The translations under genes and the position numbers were made by a program. A stretch of DNA of 64,000 bases, taken from Marinobacter salinexigens (GTDB taxonomy: Bacteria > Pseudomonadota > Gammaproteobacteria > Pseudomonadales > Oleiphilaceae). Positions 55,327 through 63,797 of this stretch are shown here, in pieces. The notes under the pieces were generated by a model that ran no database searches, was not told where the DNA came from, and saw nothing but the letters and a program-made list of their open reading frames with translations. How positions within the stretch are numbered: position 1 is the first letter of the stretch; each line of letters opens with the position of its first letter. The stretch covers positions 124,001 to 188,000 of the forward strand of contig NZ_VTUU01000002.1 of NCBI RefSeq assembly GCF_008370345.1. Reading direction: 5' to 3'.

Positions 55327-56116
55327 GTGCGAATCTGGGCAGTAGCCAATCAGAAGGGTGGAGTCGGGAAAACCACGTCGGTGGTTGCTTTGGGTGGGTT
55401 ATTGGCCGAACGCGGCAAGCGGGTTCTGGTGGCCGATCTGGACCCCCACGGTTCTCTCACCACCTGGTTTGGATATGATCCGGACACCATTGCCCATAGC
55501 GTATTCGATTTATTCCAGCATCAGGGAAAGGTGCCTGACGGGCTTCCTGCTCAGCTGATTACGGATACCGGATGCCCCGGCCTGTCGTTGTTGCCTGCAA
55601 GTACCGCCCTGGCAACCCTTGAACGCCGAATGGTTGGGGTGGAAGGAATGGGGTTGATTATCTCCCGGGCACTGGCCCAGCTGTGGGATGATTTTGATTA
55701 TGTCATTCTGGACAACACACCTTCTCTGGGTGTTCTCATGGTAAACGCGTTGGCGGCGGCCCAGCACTTGATTATCCCTGTTCAAACTGAATTTCTGGCT
55801 ATCAAAGGGTTAGAGCGGATGCTGCATACCCTGCAGATGATTATGCGTTCGCAGAAAAACGAACTGCCGTACACGATCGTGCCAACCCTGTTTGACCGGC
55901 GGACCCAGGCTTCAGTCAAAAGTCTCAATCTGCTTCGTAAGACCTACCAGGACAATCTCTGGCGTTTTGCGATTCCCGTGGATACCAAGTTTCGTGATGC
56001 GAGCCAGGCTGGCAAAACGCCGTCCGCGCTGGACGCTTCTACCCATGGCGTAAGGGCCTACACCCACTTGCTGGATGATCTGCTTGCCCGAACCGAGGCC
56101 ATGAAGGAACGTCAGC

Positions 56117-56124
<8 letters not shown>
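55327..56124 (+). CDS. parC: ParC-type ATPase, positions chemotaxis arrays at the pole
   Basis: A 265-residue ParA-family ATPase with MRIWAVANQKGGVGKTTSVV (deviant Walker A), VLVADLDPHGSLTTWFGY and DYVILDNTPSLGVLMVNALA. Orphan ParA proteins at this site (PA1462 in P. aeruginosa, ParC in Vibrio) segregate chemotaxis arrays to the flagellated pole. It starts with GTG after GGAG. It overlaps parP by 8 bp. A FliA promoter lies upstream. The symbol is by synteny and family. Confidence 0.88.
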
Positions 56125-56881
<757 letters not shown>

Positions 56882-56904
56882 AAGAATACTTCAGTTACTC
56901 AATG

Positions 56905-56934
56905 AAACCGTGCATGACTGGCACGGTTTGTGCC
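56905..56934 (+). promoter_or_regulatory. Hairpin overlapping a sigma-54-like site upstream of cheW
   Basis: AAACCGTGC and GCACGGTTT (56905-56913, 56921-56929) form a 9-bp stem, 24 bases after parP, without a U-tract. Overlapping it, TGGCACGGTTTGTGCC (56919-56934) has a perfect -24 TGGCACG and correct GG-N10-GC spacing, but GTGC instead of TTGC. It may be a sigma-54 promoter for cheW, a weak terminator, or both. Confidence 0.5.
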
Positions 56935-57016
56935 CTTAACTATAGTATTGGGCACTGATGATGAATTTTTGACGATCAGGTTGCCCGCGAGGCAGCCACA
57001 CAGGAGATCTAGCACT

Positions 57017-57505
57017 ATGGCTTCCCCTAGCGGACAACCGAATCAGACCCAGGACGATCAGGTACTGCAGTATGTGACCTTCCGTCTGGATGATGAGACC
57101 TACGGTCTGAATGTCATGCAGATCCAGGAAGTGCTGAGATACACCGAGATTGCCCCGGTTCCGGGAGCACCGGATTATGTACTCGGTATCATCAACCTGC
57201 GGGGCAACGTGGTCACTGTGATCGATACCCGTCGCCGGTTCGGGCTGGCGGATGCGGATGTCACGGACGCCACCCGGATTGTGGTGATGGAATCTGCCAA
57301 CCAGGTGATGGGTATTCTGGTGGATTCCGTGGCTGAGGTGGTCTACCTGAAGTCCAGCGAGATTGAAACTGCACCGAACGTGGGTAACGAGGAAAGCGCC
57401 AAGTTTATTCAGGGCGTGTGCAATAAGGATGGCGAACTGATCATTCTGGTTGAGTTCGACAAAATGCTGACTGAAAACGAATGGGCGGAAATCGCCGCGC
57501 TGTAA
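57017..57505 (+). CDS. cheW: CheW, chemotaxis coupling protein
   Basis: A 162-residue CheW. QYVTFRLDDETYGLNVMQIQ, YVLGIINLRGNVVTVIDTRR and GILVDSVAEVVYLKSSEIET are the family blocks. It couples receptors to CheA. ATG 57017 with AGGAGA at 9 bases is chosen; the frame is open further upstream. It follows parP after a 135-base gap that holds a hairpin and a sigma-54-like site. Confidence 0.96.
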   Translation: MASPSGQPNQTQDDQVLQYVTFRLDDETYGLNVMQIQEVLRYTEIAPVPGAPDYVLGIINLRGNVVTVIDTRRRFGLADADVTDATRIVVMESANQVMGILVDSVAEVVYLKSSEIETAPNVGNEESAKFIQGVCNKDGELIILVEFDKMLTENEWAEIAAL

Positions 57506-57562
57506 CCCTTTGCAGCGATACCGGTGGACGCCTTTCGTCATTAACAACGGGAGACGTCCGTC

Positions 57563-57955
57563 ATGTTTGCAGAAATTCCTTCCTATGTTCCCTGGGGTCT
57601 GACCGCCGCCGCGATTTGTCTGGTGTTGGTTCAGGGCGTGATTCAGGGCTGCCAGATCAGACAGCTCAGGGCCTCACTGAAAGAACGTTGCGATACCCTC
57701 GGCCGGGAACTCCATGCCACTGCCAGTGGCAGCATGGGCGTTGGCCAGCGGTTGGTGGCTTGTGAACGTCAGCTTCATGAGCTTCGGACAACCCAGGATG
57801 AAATGCGCCAGAATGATCCGCTCAGAATTTCCTATGATGAGGCATCACGCCTGGTTGATTTGGGTGCTGAGATCGACGATCTTATGAATACGTGCGGGAT
57901 TTCCCGTCCAGAGGCCGAGCTGGTGTCAGCTTTAAGGAAGCGCCAGGCAGCCTGA
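57563..57955 (+). CDS. DUF2802 membrane-anchored protein
   Basis: A 130-residue protein with one N-terminal membrane helix (WGLTAAAICLVLVQGVIQGC), a coiled-coil middle, and the DUF2802 C-terminus: DEASRLVDLGAEIDDLMNTC then GISRPEAELVSALRKR. It follows cheW as in pseudomonads (PA1465). Function is unknown; constant linkage suggests a role with polar chemoreceptor arrays or flagella. Confidence 0.88.
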   Translation: MFAEIPSYVPWGLTAAAICLVLVQGVIQGCQIRQLRASLKERCDTLGRELHATASGSMGVGQRLVACERQLHELRTTQDEMRQNDPLRISYDEASRLVDLGAEIDDLMNTCGISRPEAELVSALRKRQAA

Positions 57956-57980
57956 AACGTCGTCGTTTAGGCTTTGCTTA

Positions 57981-60269
57981 ATGAAAAAACTCTATCCGAG
58001 GGCCCTGGAGGCCCTCCTTGCTGTATCCCGCCACGAATTCGTCGCTGGTACGGACCTCGCCGGATCTATCACCGGCCACTCCATTCCCCGGGAAGATACT
58101 GTCAGCCACATACTTGACCTCATGCCGGAGGTGGAACCGGATCAGGTGGTTATGCACGTGGGCGGCGGCGCAGGCTATGTTGCTGCTGTGCTCTCCGGGC
58201 TGGCCCAGCGGGTCATCTACGTTGAGCGGAACGATGAGGTTGCCGAAGCGGCCAGAAAGCGCTTTTTCCGTCTCGGTAAACACAACGTGGATGTCATTCC
58301 CCGGCCGATCGAAGAGGCGCTGGGCCTCGATCAGCTTTGCGATGTTGTCCTCTGCACCACATTCCTGAAAGACCGTGCCGTTGTTGCGCCTTATCTCCGT
58401 GATGGCGGGCTTTTGGCTTGCCTGGAAGGAAGCGCCGGTCCTGTGCCCAGCCTGGCCATGTTCGAGAAGCGACATGGCAAACTTGAACGGGTGAGGACGC
58501 TGGGGTGGGTCGACTTCAATCGCAGTTCCGAGCAGATTCTGATTGATCTGGGCATTATCGACGAGCAACACCTGGCGGATGCCAAGCAGGAAGCTGAGAA
58601 GCAGAACTGCCGTCTGCTGGACCTTTTGCGGCGCAAACTCAATCTCGAAGAAATCGACCTGTACAAATCCCTCGGGCGTCAGCGGGGCATGGCATTCCGG
58701 GAAGGCGACGAGTTACTGAACGGACTCCGGCCGGAGCTCTTCCGTCGATTCTCACGTACCTTCCTCGACCTCTCCAGAATGATTCCGGTTGCCGAAGAGC
58801 AGGGCAAAATGGTGGTTGCGACGGATGATCCGGACGCGCGCACCGACCAGCTGGAGCGGATGACTCCAAATCAGAGTGTTGAATGTGTGCTGGTTACCCC
58901 GACGGATTTTCGACGCCTCTGGTCCGCGTTGGATCTGACGGTTAAAGGTCGTCATTTTGTTGCGGACCATGCACGCCACCCTGAGTCTGAGCGTGAGGGA
59001 GAACAGGGTGGCGGGGCACTGCTGGGTGATGACCAAAGCAAAAGTAATGGCCATGTCAGCCCCTATCTGGTGTCTGTTTATGAAGCCATTCTGCTGGATG
59101 CGGTGAGTGAGAAAGCCAGTGATATCCACATTGAGCAGTACGAAGGCCGCGTTCGGATCCGCCTCCGGGTGGATGGCGACCTTCACGACTTGCCGCAATA
59201 CCAGCTGTCACCTCGGGAGATCAAAGGTGTCATCAACGTCATAAAGCTTCGTGCGGAGCTGAATATTGCCGAACACCGTCTTCCGCAAGGAGGGCGTTCC
59301 AGGCTCCAGCTGGCCAATATGGCCTACGACTTGCGAATTCAGACCCAGCCATCCCTGCACGGCGAAAACGCCATCATCCGCCTGTTGCCACAGACGGGCC
59401 GGGCGATGACCATTGCTGAACTGGGCATGTCGAAACACATCGGAAGCCGCTACCAGCGCCTTCTGGATAACCCGGCAGGCCTGGTTCTGGTGGTTGGGCC
59501 GACCGGATCAGGCAAATCCACAACGCTATACGCTGGCCTGCAGACACTGGCGGATGACGGGCGCCGAAAGGTAATCACTGTCGAAGATCCCATTGAATAC
59601 TCCATAGACAACATTCAGCAGACCCGGGTCAGGACGGAAATCGGGTTTGGGTTTGCCGACGCCATGAGGGCGTTTGTGCGGGAAGATCCGGATGTCATTC
59701 TGGTGGGAGAAATTCGTGATCAGGAAACGGCACTGGAGGCCATCAGGGCTTCCCAGACGGGGCACGTGGTTCTCTCCACCCTTCACTGTAACGATGCCGT
59801 GGATTCGCTGCAGCGGCTTTACGACCTGGGGGTACACCCCAACTCGATTGCCGGGGAACTGCTCGCGGTGATTGCCCAGCGCCTGGCGAAACGGATATGT
59901 ACCCATTGCCGAAAACCTGCAACGCCGGACCCGGCCATATTGGCCGAGCTCTTCCCGGATGGTCCTCCTGCAGATTTTCGATGCTTCGAAGGGAAAGGCT
60001 GTGATAACTGCAATGGTCGCGGCACCCATGGCCGGGTTGCGATCGTGGAATACATGGAAGTGGATTCTGATATCCGCAACGCTATATCAAGCCAGCCGCC
60101 GGTAGGGGAGCTTCGCTGGAGGGCGCTGGATGCCGGTCTGGTAACCATGCGTGATAGCGCACTCGACCACGTGATTGAAGGCCTTATCCCGTTGTCCGAG
60201 CTGCCACGGATCCTGCCCAGGGAGCGTATGGCGCCGGAAGTTCGTGGTGGCCGGAGGGGTAGTCTATGA
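57981..60269 (+). CDS. Isoaspartyl-methyltransferase-like domain fused to a GspE/PilB-type ATPase
   Basis: A 762-residue protein of three parts. Residues 1-180 resemble protein-L-isoaspartate O-methyltransferase: GHSIPREDTVSHILDLM, a glycine-rich SAM loop VGGGAGY (60-66), VERNDEV (81-87) and LERVRTLGWVDF. Residues 182-350 resemble the MshEN/T2SSE N-domain (ILIDLGIIDEQHLADAKQEA), but lack the Arg-Leu-Gly residues of c-di-GMP-binding MshEN motifs. Residues 365-750 are a type II/IV secretion ATPase: Walker A GPTGSGKS (506-513), VEDPIEYS, LVGEIRDQET, TGHVVLSTLHCNDA and the zinc cysteines CTHC and CDNC. No pilin or secretin genes lie nearby. It is coupled to the MoxR gene by a 4-bp overlap. Confidence 0.85.
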   Translation: MKKLYPRALEALLAVSRHEFVAGTDLAGSITGHSIPREDTVSHILDLMPEVEPDQVVMHVGGGAGYVAAVLSGLAQRVIYVERNDEVAEAARKRFFRLGKHNVDVIPRPIEEALGLDQLCDVVLCTTFLKDRAVVAPYLRDGGLLACLEGSAGPVPSLAMFEKRHGKLERVRTLGWVDFNRSSEQILIDLGIIDEQHLADAKQEAEKQNCRLLDLLRRKLNLEEIDLYKSLGRQRGMAFREGDELLNGLRPELFRRFSRTFLDLSRMIPVAEEQGKMVVATDDPDARTDQLERMTPNQSVECVLVTPTDFRRLWSALDLTVKGRHFVADHARHPESEREGEQGGGALLGDDQSKSNGHVSPYLVSVYEAILLDAVSEKASDIHIEQYEGRVRIRLRVDGDLHDLPQYQLSPREIKGVINVIKLRAELNIAEHRLPQGGRSRLQLANMAYDLRIQTQPSLHGENAIIRLLPQTGRAMTIAELGMSKHIGSRYQRLLDNPAGLVLVVGPTGSGKSTTLYAGLQTLADDGRRKVITVEDPIEYSIDNIQQTRVRTEIGFGFADAMRAFVREDPDVILVGEIRDQETALEAIRASQTGHVVLSTLHCNDAVDSLQRLYDLGVHPNSIAGELLAVIAQRLAKRICTHCRKPATPDPAILAELFPDGPPADFRCFEGKGCDNCNGRGTHGRVAIVEYMEVDSDIRNAISSQPPVGELRWRALDAGLVTMRDSALDHVIEGLIPLSELPRILPRERMAPEVRGGRRGSL

Positions 60270-61366
60270 AGAGTCATAAGGAGATGAAAGCTGCCCAGCG
60301 GGAGCCTGTCGAGGTGACCTACGCAGAGGAGCTGGCCAGGCTCTCAGCCGAAGACCTCGGCCCGGTGCCGGCCGGATGGCAGATGTCGCCACGGGCGGTT
60401 GAAAAGTTTGTGATGGGAGATGAATCTCTGGGGATAGAGCCGAAATTTGTGGCCGATCCAGCCATGGTGATCCGCATTATCATTTCCCTGTGTACCAGTC
60501 GCGGTTCGCTGCTGGTCGGGGAGCCAGGCACGGCCAAGTCCTGGCTGTCGGAACTGCTGGCGGCAGCGATCTCTGGGGTATCCACGCTCACCCTGCAGGG
60601 CGGGGCTGTCAGTAATGTGGGGCAGCTTCTATACAGTTGGAACGAAGCCATTCTCCGGACTGAAGGCCCGTGCCGTAAGGCGCTCGTGCCCAGCCCCCTG
60701 TTAAGGGGGATGATGGATGGCCAGATCGTTCGTTTCGAGGAGCTCGCCCGATGCCCTCAGGCCTTGCAGGACGCTTTGTTATCTGTGCTCTCGGACCGGG
60801 TTGTGGTCATACCGGAACTGGCAGGCGATGATGGCATTGTGCTTGCCCGGGAAGGATTTAATGTTGTTGCCACGTCGAACAGTATCGACGAGGGCGTGCA
60901 TACCATGAGCGCCGCACTGAAACGCCGTATGGATTTCGAAGAGATTCGTCCGATACGGAATCTTCAGGACGAGATGGCGGTGGTGCTTCGGGAAGTCCGT
61001 AAAGCCAATCGCCGGGCCGGCATTGAGGTGGATCTGGAAGAGTCGGTGATCGAGGTATTGGTGACCATGTTCCATGAACTCCGTAGCGGCCAGACAATGG
61101 ATGGGCGTAGTACCGATCGTCTGGCCGGGGCAGCACTGTCAACCGCGGAGGCGGTGTCAGTGGCGCATGCGGCCAGTCTTTCTGCCTGGTATTACGGAGG
61201 CGGAGCCATGACGGTAGAACAGCTGATGCATCACATTATCGGTTCGGCATTAAAAGATCAGCCAGAAGATCGTCGTCGGTTACGCCACTACTTTGAAACC
61301 ACCGTGGCGCTTCGTACCGGTGACAACTGGCGCCAGGCATGGGAGATGCGATCACTGATCCAGTGA
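60266..61366 (+). CDS. MoxR-type AAA+ ATPase
   Basis: A 366-residue ATPase. Walker A is GEPGTAKS (85-92), with a Walker-B-like VRFEELARCPQALQDALLSV (Glu158, Glu159) and sensor 1 NVVATSNSIDEG, followed by the arginine-bearing LKRRMDFEEI. This matches MoxR-branch ATPases that remodel proteins, usually with a VWA-domain partner. No VWA, DUF5682 or SWIM gene is present here. The start overlaps the ATPase-fusion stop (ATGA) with GGAGG 8 bases before, so the two proteins are probably made together. Its end overlaps the convergent flhB-like gene by 15 bp. Confidence 0.85.
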   Translation: MKSHKEMKAAQREPVEVTYAEELARLSAEDLGPVPAGWQMSPRAVEKFVMGDESLGIEPKFVADPAMVIRIIISLCTSRGSLLVGEPGTAKSWLSELLAAAISGVSTLTLQGGAVSNVGQLLYSWNEAILRTEGPCRKALVPSPLLRGMMDGQIVRFEELARCPQALQDALLSVLSDRVVVIPELAGDDGIVLAREGFNVVATSNSIDEGVHTMSAALKRRMDFEEIRPIRNLQDEMAVVLREVRKANRRAGIEVDLEESVIEVLVTMFHELRSGQTMDGRSTDRLAGAALSTAEAVSVAHAASLSAWYYGGGAMTVEQLMHHIIGSALKDQPEDRRRLRHYFETTVALRTGDNWRQAWEMRSLIQ

Positions 61367-61368
61367 TC
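61350..61368. terminator. Inverted repeat at the shared ends of the MoxR and flhB-like genes
   Basis: GATCACTG and CAGTGATC (61350-61357, 61361-61368) pair over 8 bp with a 3-base loop and contain both stop codons of the convergent genes. The proteins therefore end almost alike, SLIQ and SLDQ. It may weaken transcription in both directions; there is no U-tract. Confidence 0.45.
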
Positions 61369-61672
61369 CTTCTGCAGGCTGGTCGGGTCTGGTGTCCGAG
61401 GGCGTTCGGCCCCGGATATGGAACGCGAAAGCCAGAATTTCGGCGATTACCCGGTACAGGTTTTCCGGAATTTCCTCGTTCAGCGACAGGCGGGCAAGAA
61501 TGCTGGCCAGTTCTGCATTTTCGTACAGGGGGACATTGTGCTCCCTGGCAATTCTGATGATTTCCTCGGCCAGTTCGTGGGTACCTGTCGCGGTGATGGT
61601 GGGAGCCTTTTCACCGTCGTACTTCAGCGCCACAGCGGCGTTGCTTCCGACCTCCGCCTGCTTGTCTGTCAT
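61352..61672 (-). CDS. FlhB C-terminal-domain homologue lacking the cleavage motif
   Basis: A 106-residue protein equal to the part of FlhB after its autocleavage site: AAVALKYDGEKAPTITATG, ELAEEIIRIAREHNVPLYEN and EEIPENLYRVIAEILAFAFH. The NPTH motif itself is absent; GSN replaces it just before AVALKYD. Such FlhB-like proteins can stand in for the cleaved FlhB C-terminal fragment. The ATG overlaps the stop of the FliK-like gene (ATGA), so the two form a pair echoing fliK-flhB. Confidence 0.88.
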   Translation of the reverse strand: MTDKQAEVGSNAAVALKYDGEKAPTITATGTHELAEEIIRIAREHNVPLYENAELASILARLSLNEEIPENLYRVIAEILAFAFHIRGRTPSDTRPDQPAEGSLDQ

Positions 61673-63027
61673 GCCTTCGTGTCCACCAGTCTGTGTTCGA
61701 GTCGGGTTGGCGCACCCTGAGGCCTGCCCCGGCGGCACTCAAGGTCGGTTACCTCCAGCCCAAGGTCGGTCAGGCTTCGCCGGAGTAAGGGCAGCTCTTC
61801 ATTGACCTGCCGGAGTGTTTCCTGGCGTTCCGCCCAGACCCGGGCACTGACGTTCTGTTGGCGCAACGAGACGTCAAAATGCAGCTGACCGGCGCTGTCC
61901 AGGTCCATTGCCAGGCTCAGGCGCCATTCGCTGCGTGCGGCCCTCGGTGTGCTGCGGCCTCTGCCGGTGTCCCGATCATGCTGCTCGATCCGCAACTGCG
62001 CGGTTCGGGGCTCATTCTGGGGTGTCAGCCAGGGCAGCTCGATCAGCAGGGTTGATGCCGGGGCGGGGCCTGCATCGCCGCCGACCCGGGCAGAAAGTAC
62101 CTGGCTGTGCAACTGGTTCACAGTAATACGGTTCAGCATGCCAGCGAGCAGTCGCAGTGTCTGAGCGACCGTGGTGGGCTCGCTGCCTGCCGATGCCGTT
62201 TGAGTATTGGCCATGGCCTGTGGGAATTGCAGAGGTGCCTGAACCAGATCGGAGCTGGTCAGTGGGGTCAACCGGTTGAATGCCTCCGGCCCTTTATTCT
62301 GTTGTGCCAGAAGCGCAGTAATCATGCGTGTAATGGCGAGCTTCAGGTCTGGCAAAGACGCGGACGGTGCCTGTGTCAGCCGTGATTCCGCAAAAAGGCC
62401 ACTTTCCGACAGCCACTGTTTTACCTGACCGGGGGTGGACTCATGACTCCCGGAACCCGGTGAAAGGCTGGAACTCGTCGGCAGGCGCGACAAAACCTGT
62501 GCAATGGCCTGGCGAGCCGCCTCGGGCAATGGTTGAGGTTGCACGGTGGAGGGCAGCTGGCCAGGTGCCAGCTCCGGCTTCAGCCCCTGGCCCAGACTGG
62601 TCAGAAGATTTGCGAGCCCCGCCTGCAGGTTGTGTTGCCATGGCATACGTTGAGCGAGGGCCTGAGCGATGCCCGCTTCCCGGGCCAGGCCGAGCTTGCC
62701 TATCAGCTGGAGTTCATTGCCTGCCCGCATAATCTTGACCCAGTCACCAGCCGAAATCTCGGTCTTGCCCGTCGCAGCCTGAACCAGCAGGGACTTGCCG
62801 CGTACATCAAGCAACAGCTCTGAAGCCCCGTTGCCTTGCTGCTGGATGACCTGAGTGACCCGTGCCAATGCCGTTTCGCGGTTGGAGAGCTGCAAGGCAT
62901 CAAGTTGTTGGCGGGCGGATAGCCCGACAGACTCACGCGCAGGCGAGGCCGTATCGCCGCTTCCGGGCGGTGTGCTCCTGGATGAAGGCGAGGGCTGAGG
63001 TGGTGGTTGGCTGCCAGGTAGTTTCAT
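61669..63027 (-). CDS. FliK-like hook-length-control-related protein
   Basis: A 452-residue protein. The long low-complexity N-terminal region is rich in Gln, Ser, Pro and Leu (QPPPQPSPSSRSTPPGSG). The last 90 residues resemble the FliK Flg_hook domain (GQLHFDVSLRQQNVSARVWA; LRQVNEELPLLRRSLTDLGL). A similar pair before ccmA is recalled from pseudomonads (the PA1473-PA1474 region). The start may be ATG 63027 or TTG 63033; the latter has GGAA at 7 bases. It is divergent from ccmA. Confidence 0.8.
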   Translation of the reverse strand: MKLPGSQPPPQPSPSSRSTPPGSGDTASPARESVGLSARQQLDALQLSNRETALARVTQVIQQQGNGASELLLDVRGKSLLVQAATGKTEISAGDWVKIMRAGNELQLIGKLGLAREAGIAQALAQRMPWQHNLQAGLANLLTSLGQGLKPELAPGQLPSTVQPQPLPEAARQAIAQVLSRLPTSSSLSPGSGSHESTPGQVKQWLSESGLFAESRLTQAPSASLPDLKLAITRMITALLAQQNKGPEAFNRLTPLTSSDLVQAPLQFPQAMANTQTASAGSEPTTVAQTLRLLAGMLNRITVNQLHSQVLSARVGGDAGPAPASTLLIELPWLTPQNEPRTAQLRIEQHDRDTGRGRSTPRAARSEWRLSLAMDLDSAGQLHFDVSLRQQNVSARVWAERQETLRQVNEELPLLRRSLTDLGLEVTDLECRRGRPQGAPTRLEHRLVDTKA

Positions 63028-63073
63028 TGCCAATGATTGATTCCGGACAAGAGTAATCCGTAAGCGCTTTCGT

Positions 63074-63079
63074 TATAAT
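63074..63079 (+). promoter_or_regulatory. Perfect -10 box ahead of the ccm genes
   Basis: TATAAT lies 80 bases before ccmA in the divergent gap with the FliK-like gene. The -35 region 16-18 bases upstream (GAGTAA and neighbours) is poor, so the promoter may be weak or use an activator. Confidence 0.5.
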
Positions 63080-63158
63080 ACGCCGCGCCGGCGATACTCG
63101 CCGTGAATAATGCACCCGATGCTGCGTAGCGCTGCATCGTCCTAGTTACGGGGCCCTG

Positions 63159-63797
63159 ATGTCTGAGCCGTTACTACAGGCTGTCAATCTGCAGTGTGAA
63201 AGGGATGAGCGGGTTCTCTTCCGCAACCTCTCGTTCTCCATAGTGCCCGGTACGGTTACCCGTGTCGAGGGCCCGAACGGTTCCGGGAAAACAACGCTGC
63301 TCCGTATCCTGGCCGGTCTGAATGATGCCTGGTCGGGAGATCTGAAGTGGTGTGGTGAACCCCGCTCCAGCGTCCGCGAAGAGTTCCAGAGAAATATGCT
63401 CTACCTTGGGCACCGCCCGGGAATCAAATCCTTGCTTACCCCGATGGAAAATCTCCGGGCCCTGATGGCTGCGCGCCGCCCGATGCCTGATGACGTCCTG
63501 AGGCAGGCGCTGGCTGGTACTGGCCTTTCGGGGTTTGAAAATGTGCCCTGCCGTAACCTGTCTGCCGGCCAGCAACGCCGTGTTGCCCTGGCAAGGTTAC
63601 TGATAGCCGATGAGCCGCTGTGGCTGCTGGATGAAGTGTTTACTGCCATTGACGCGGATGGGGTGAATGCCATCGAAACGTTGTTGCAGCAGCGGGCTGC
63701 CGAAGGCGGCGCTGTTGTGGTGACAACCCACCACGATCTCCGAATGGACGGTATGAAAAAGATCGTTCTTGGAGGGGGGGCTGCCGATGAATGCTGA
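63159..63797 (+). CDS. ccmA: CcmA, ATP-binding subunit of the heme exporter for cytochrome c maturation
   Basis: A 212-residue ABC ATPase. Walker A is GPNGSGKTTLLRILAGL, the ABC signature NLSAGQQRRVALARLL, Walker B LLIADEPLWLLDEVF and the H-loop VVVTTHHDL. MLYLGHRPGIKSLLTPMENL is typical of CcmA. It works with CcmB, CcmC and CcmD to release heme-loaded CcmE. It overlaps ccmB by 11 bp. Confidence 0.95.
   Translation: MSEPLLQAVNLQCERDERVLFRNLSFSIVPGTVTRVEGPNGSGKTTLLRILAGLNDAWSGDLKWCGEPRSSVREEFQRNMLYLGHRPGIKSLLTPMENLRALMAARRPMPDDVLRQALAGTGLSGFENVPCRNLSAGQQRRVALARLLIADEPLWLLDEVFTAIDADGVNAIETLLQQRAAEGGAVVVTTHHDLRMDGMKKIVLGGGAADEC

Noticed and set aside
57981..60269. Reading the ATPase as part of a type II secretion or type IV pilus operon
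   Set aside because: No pilin, prepilin peptidase, platform protein or secretin gene occurs within the window.
60266..61366. MoxR gene as part of a MoxR-VWA-DUF5682 or other NTP-dependent conflict system
   Set aside because: No VWA, DUF5682, SWIM or effector gene is adjacent. The upstream coupled gene is a secretion-type ATPase fusion and the next gene is convergent.
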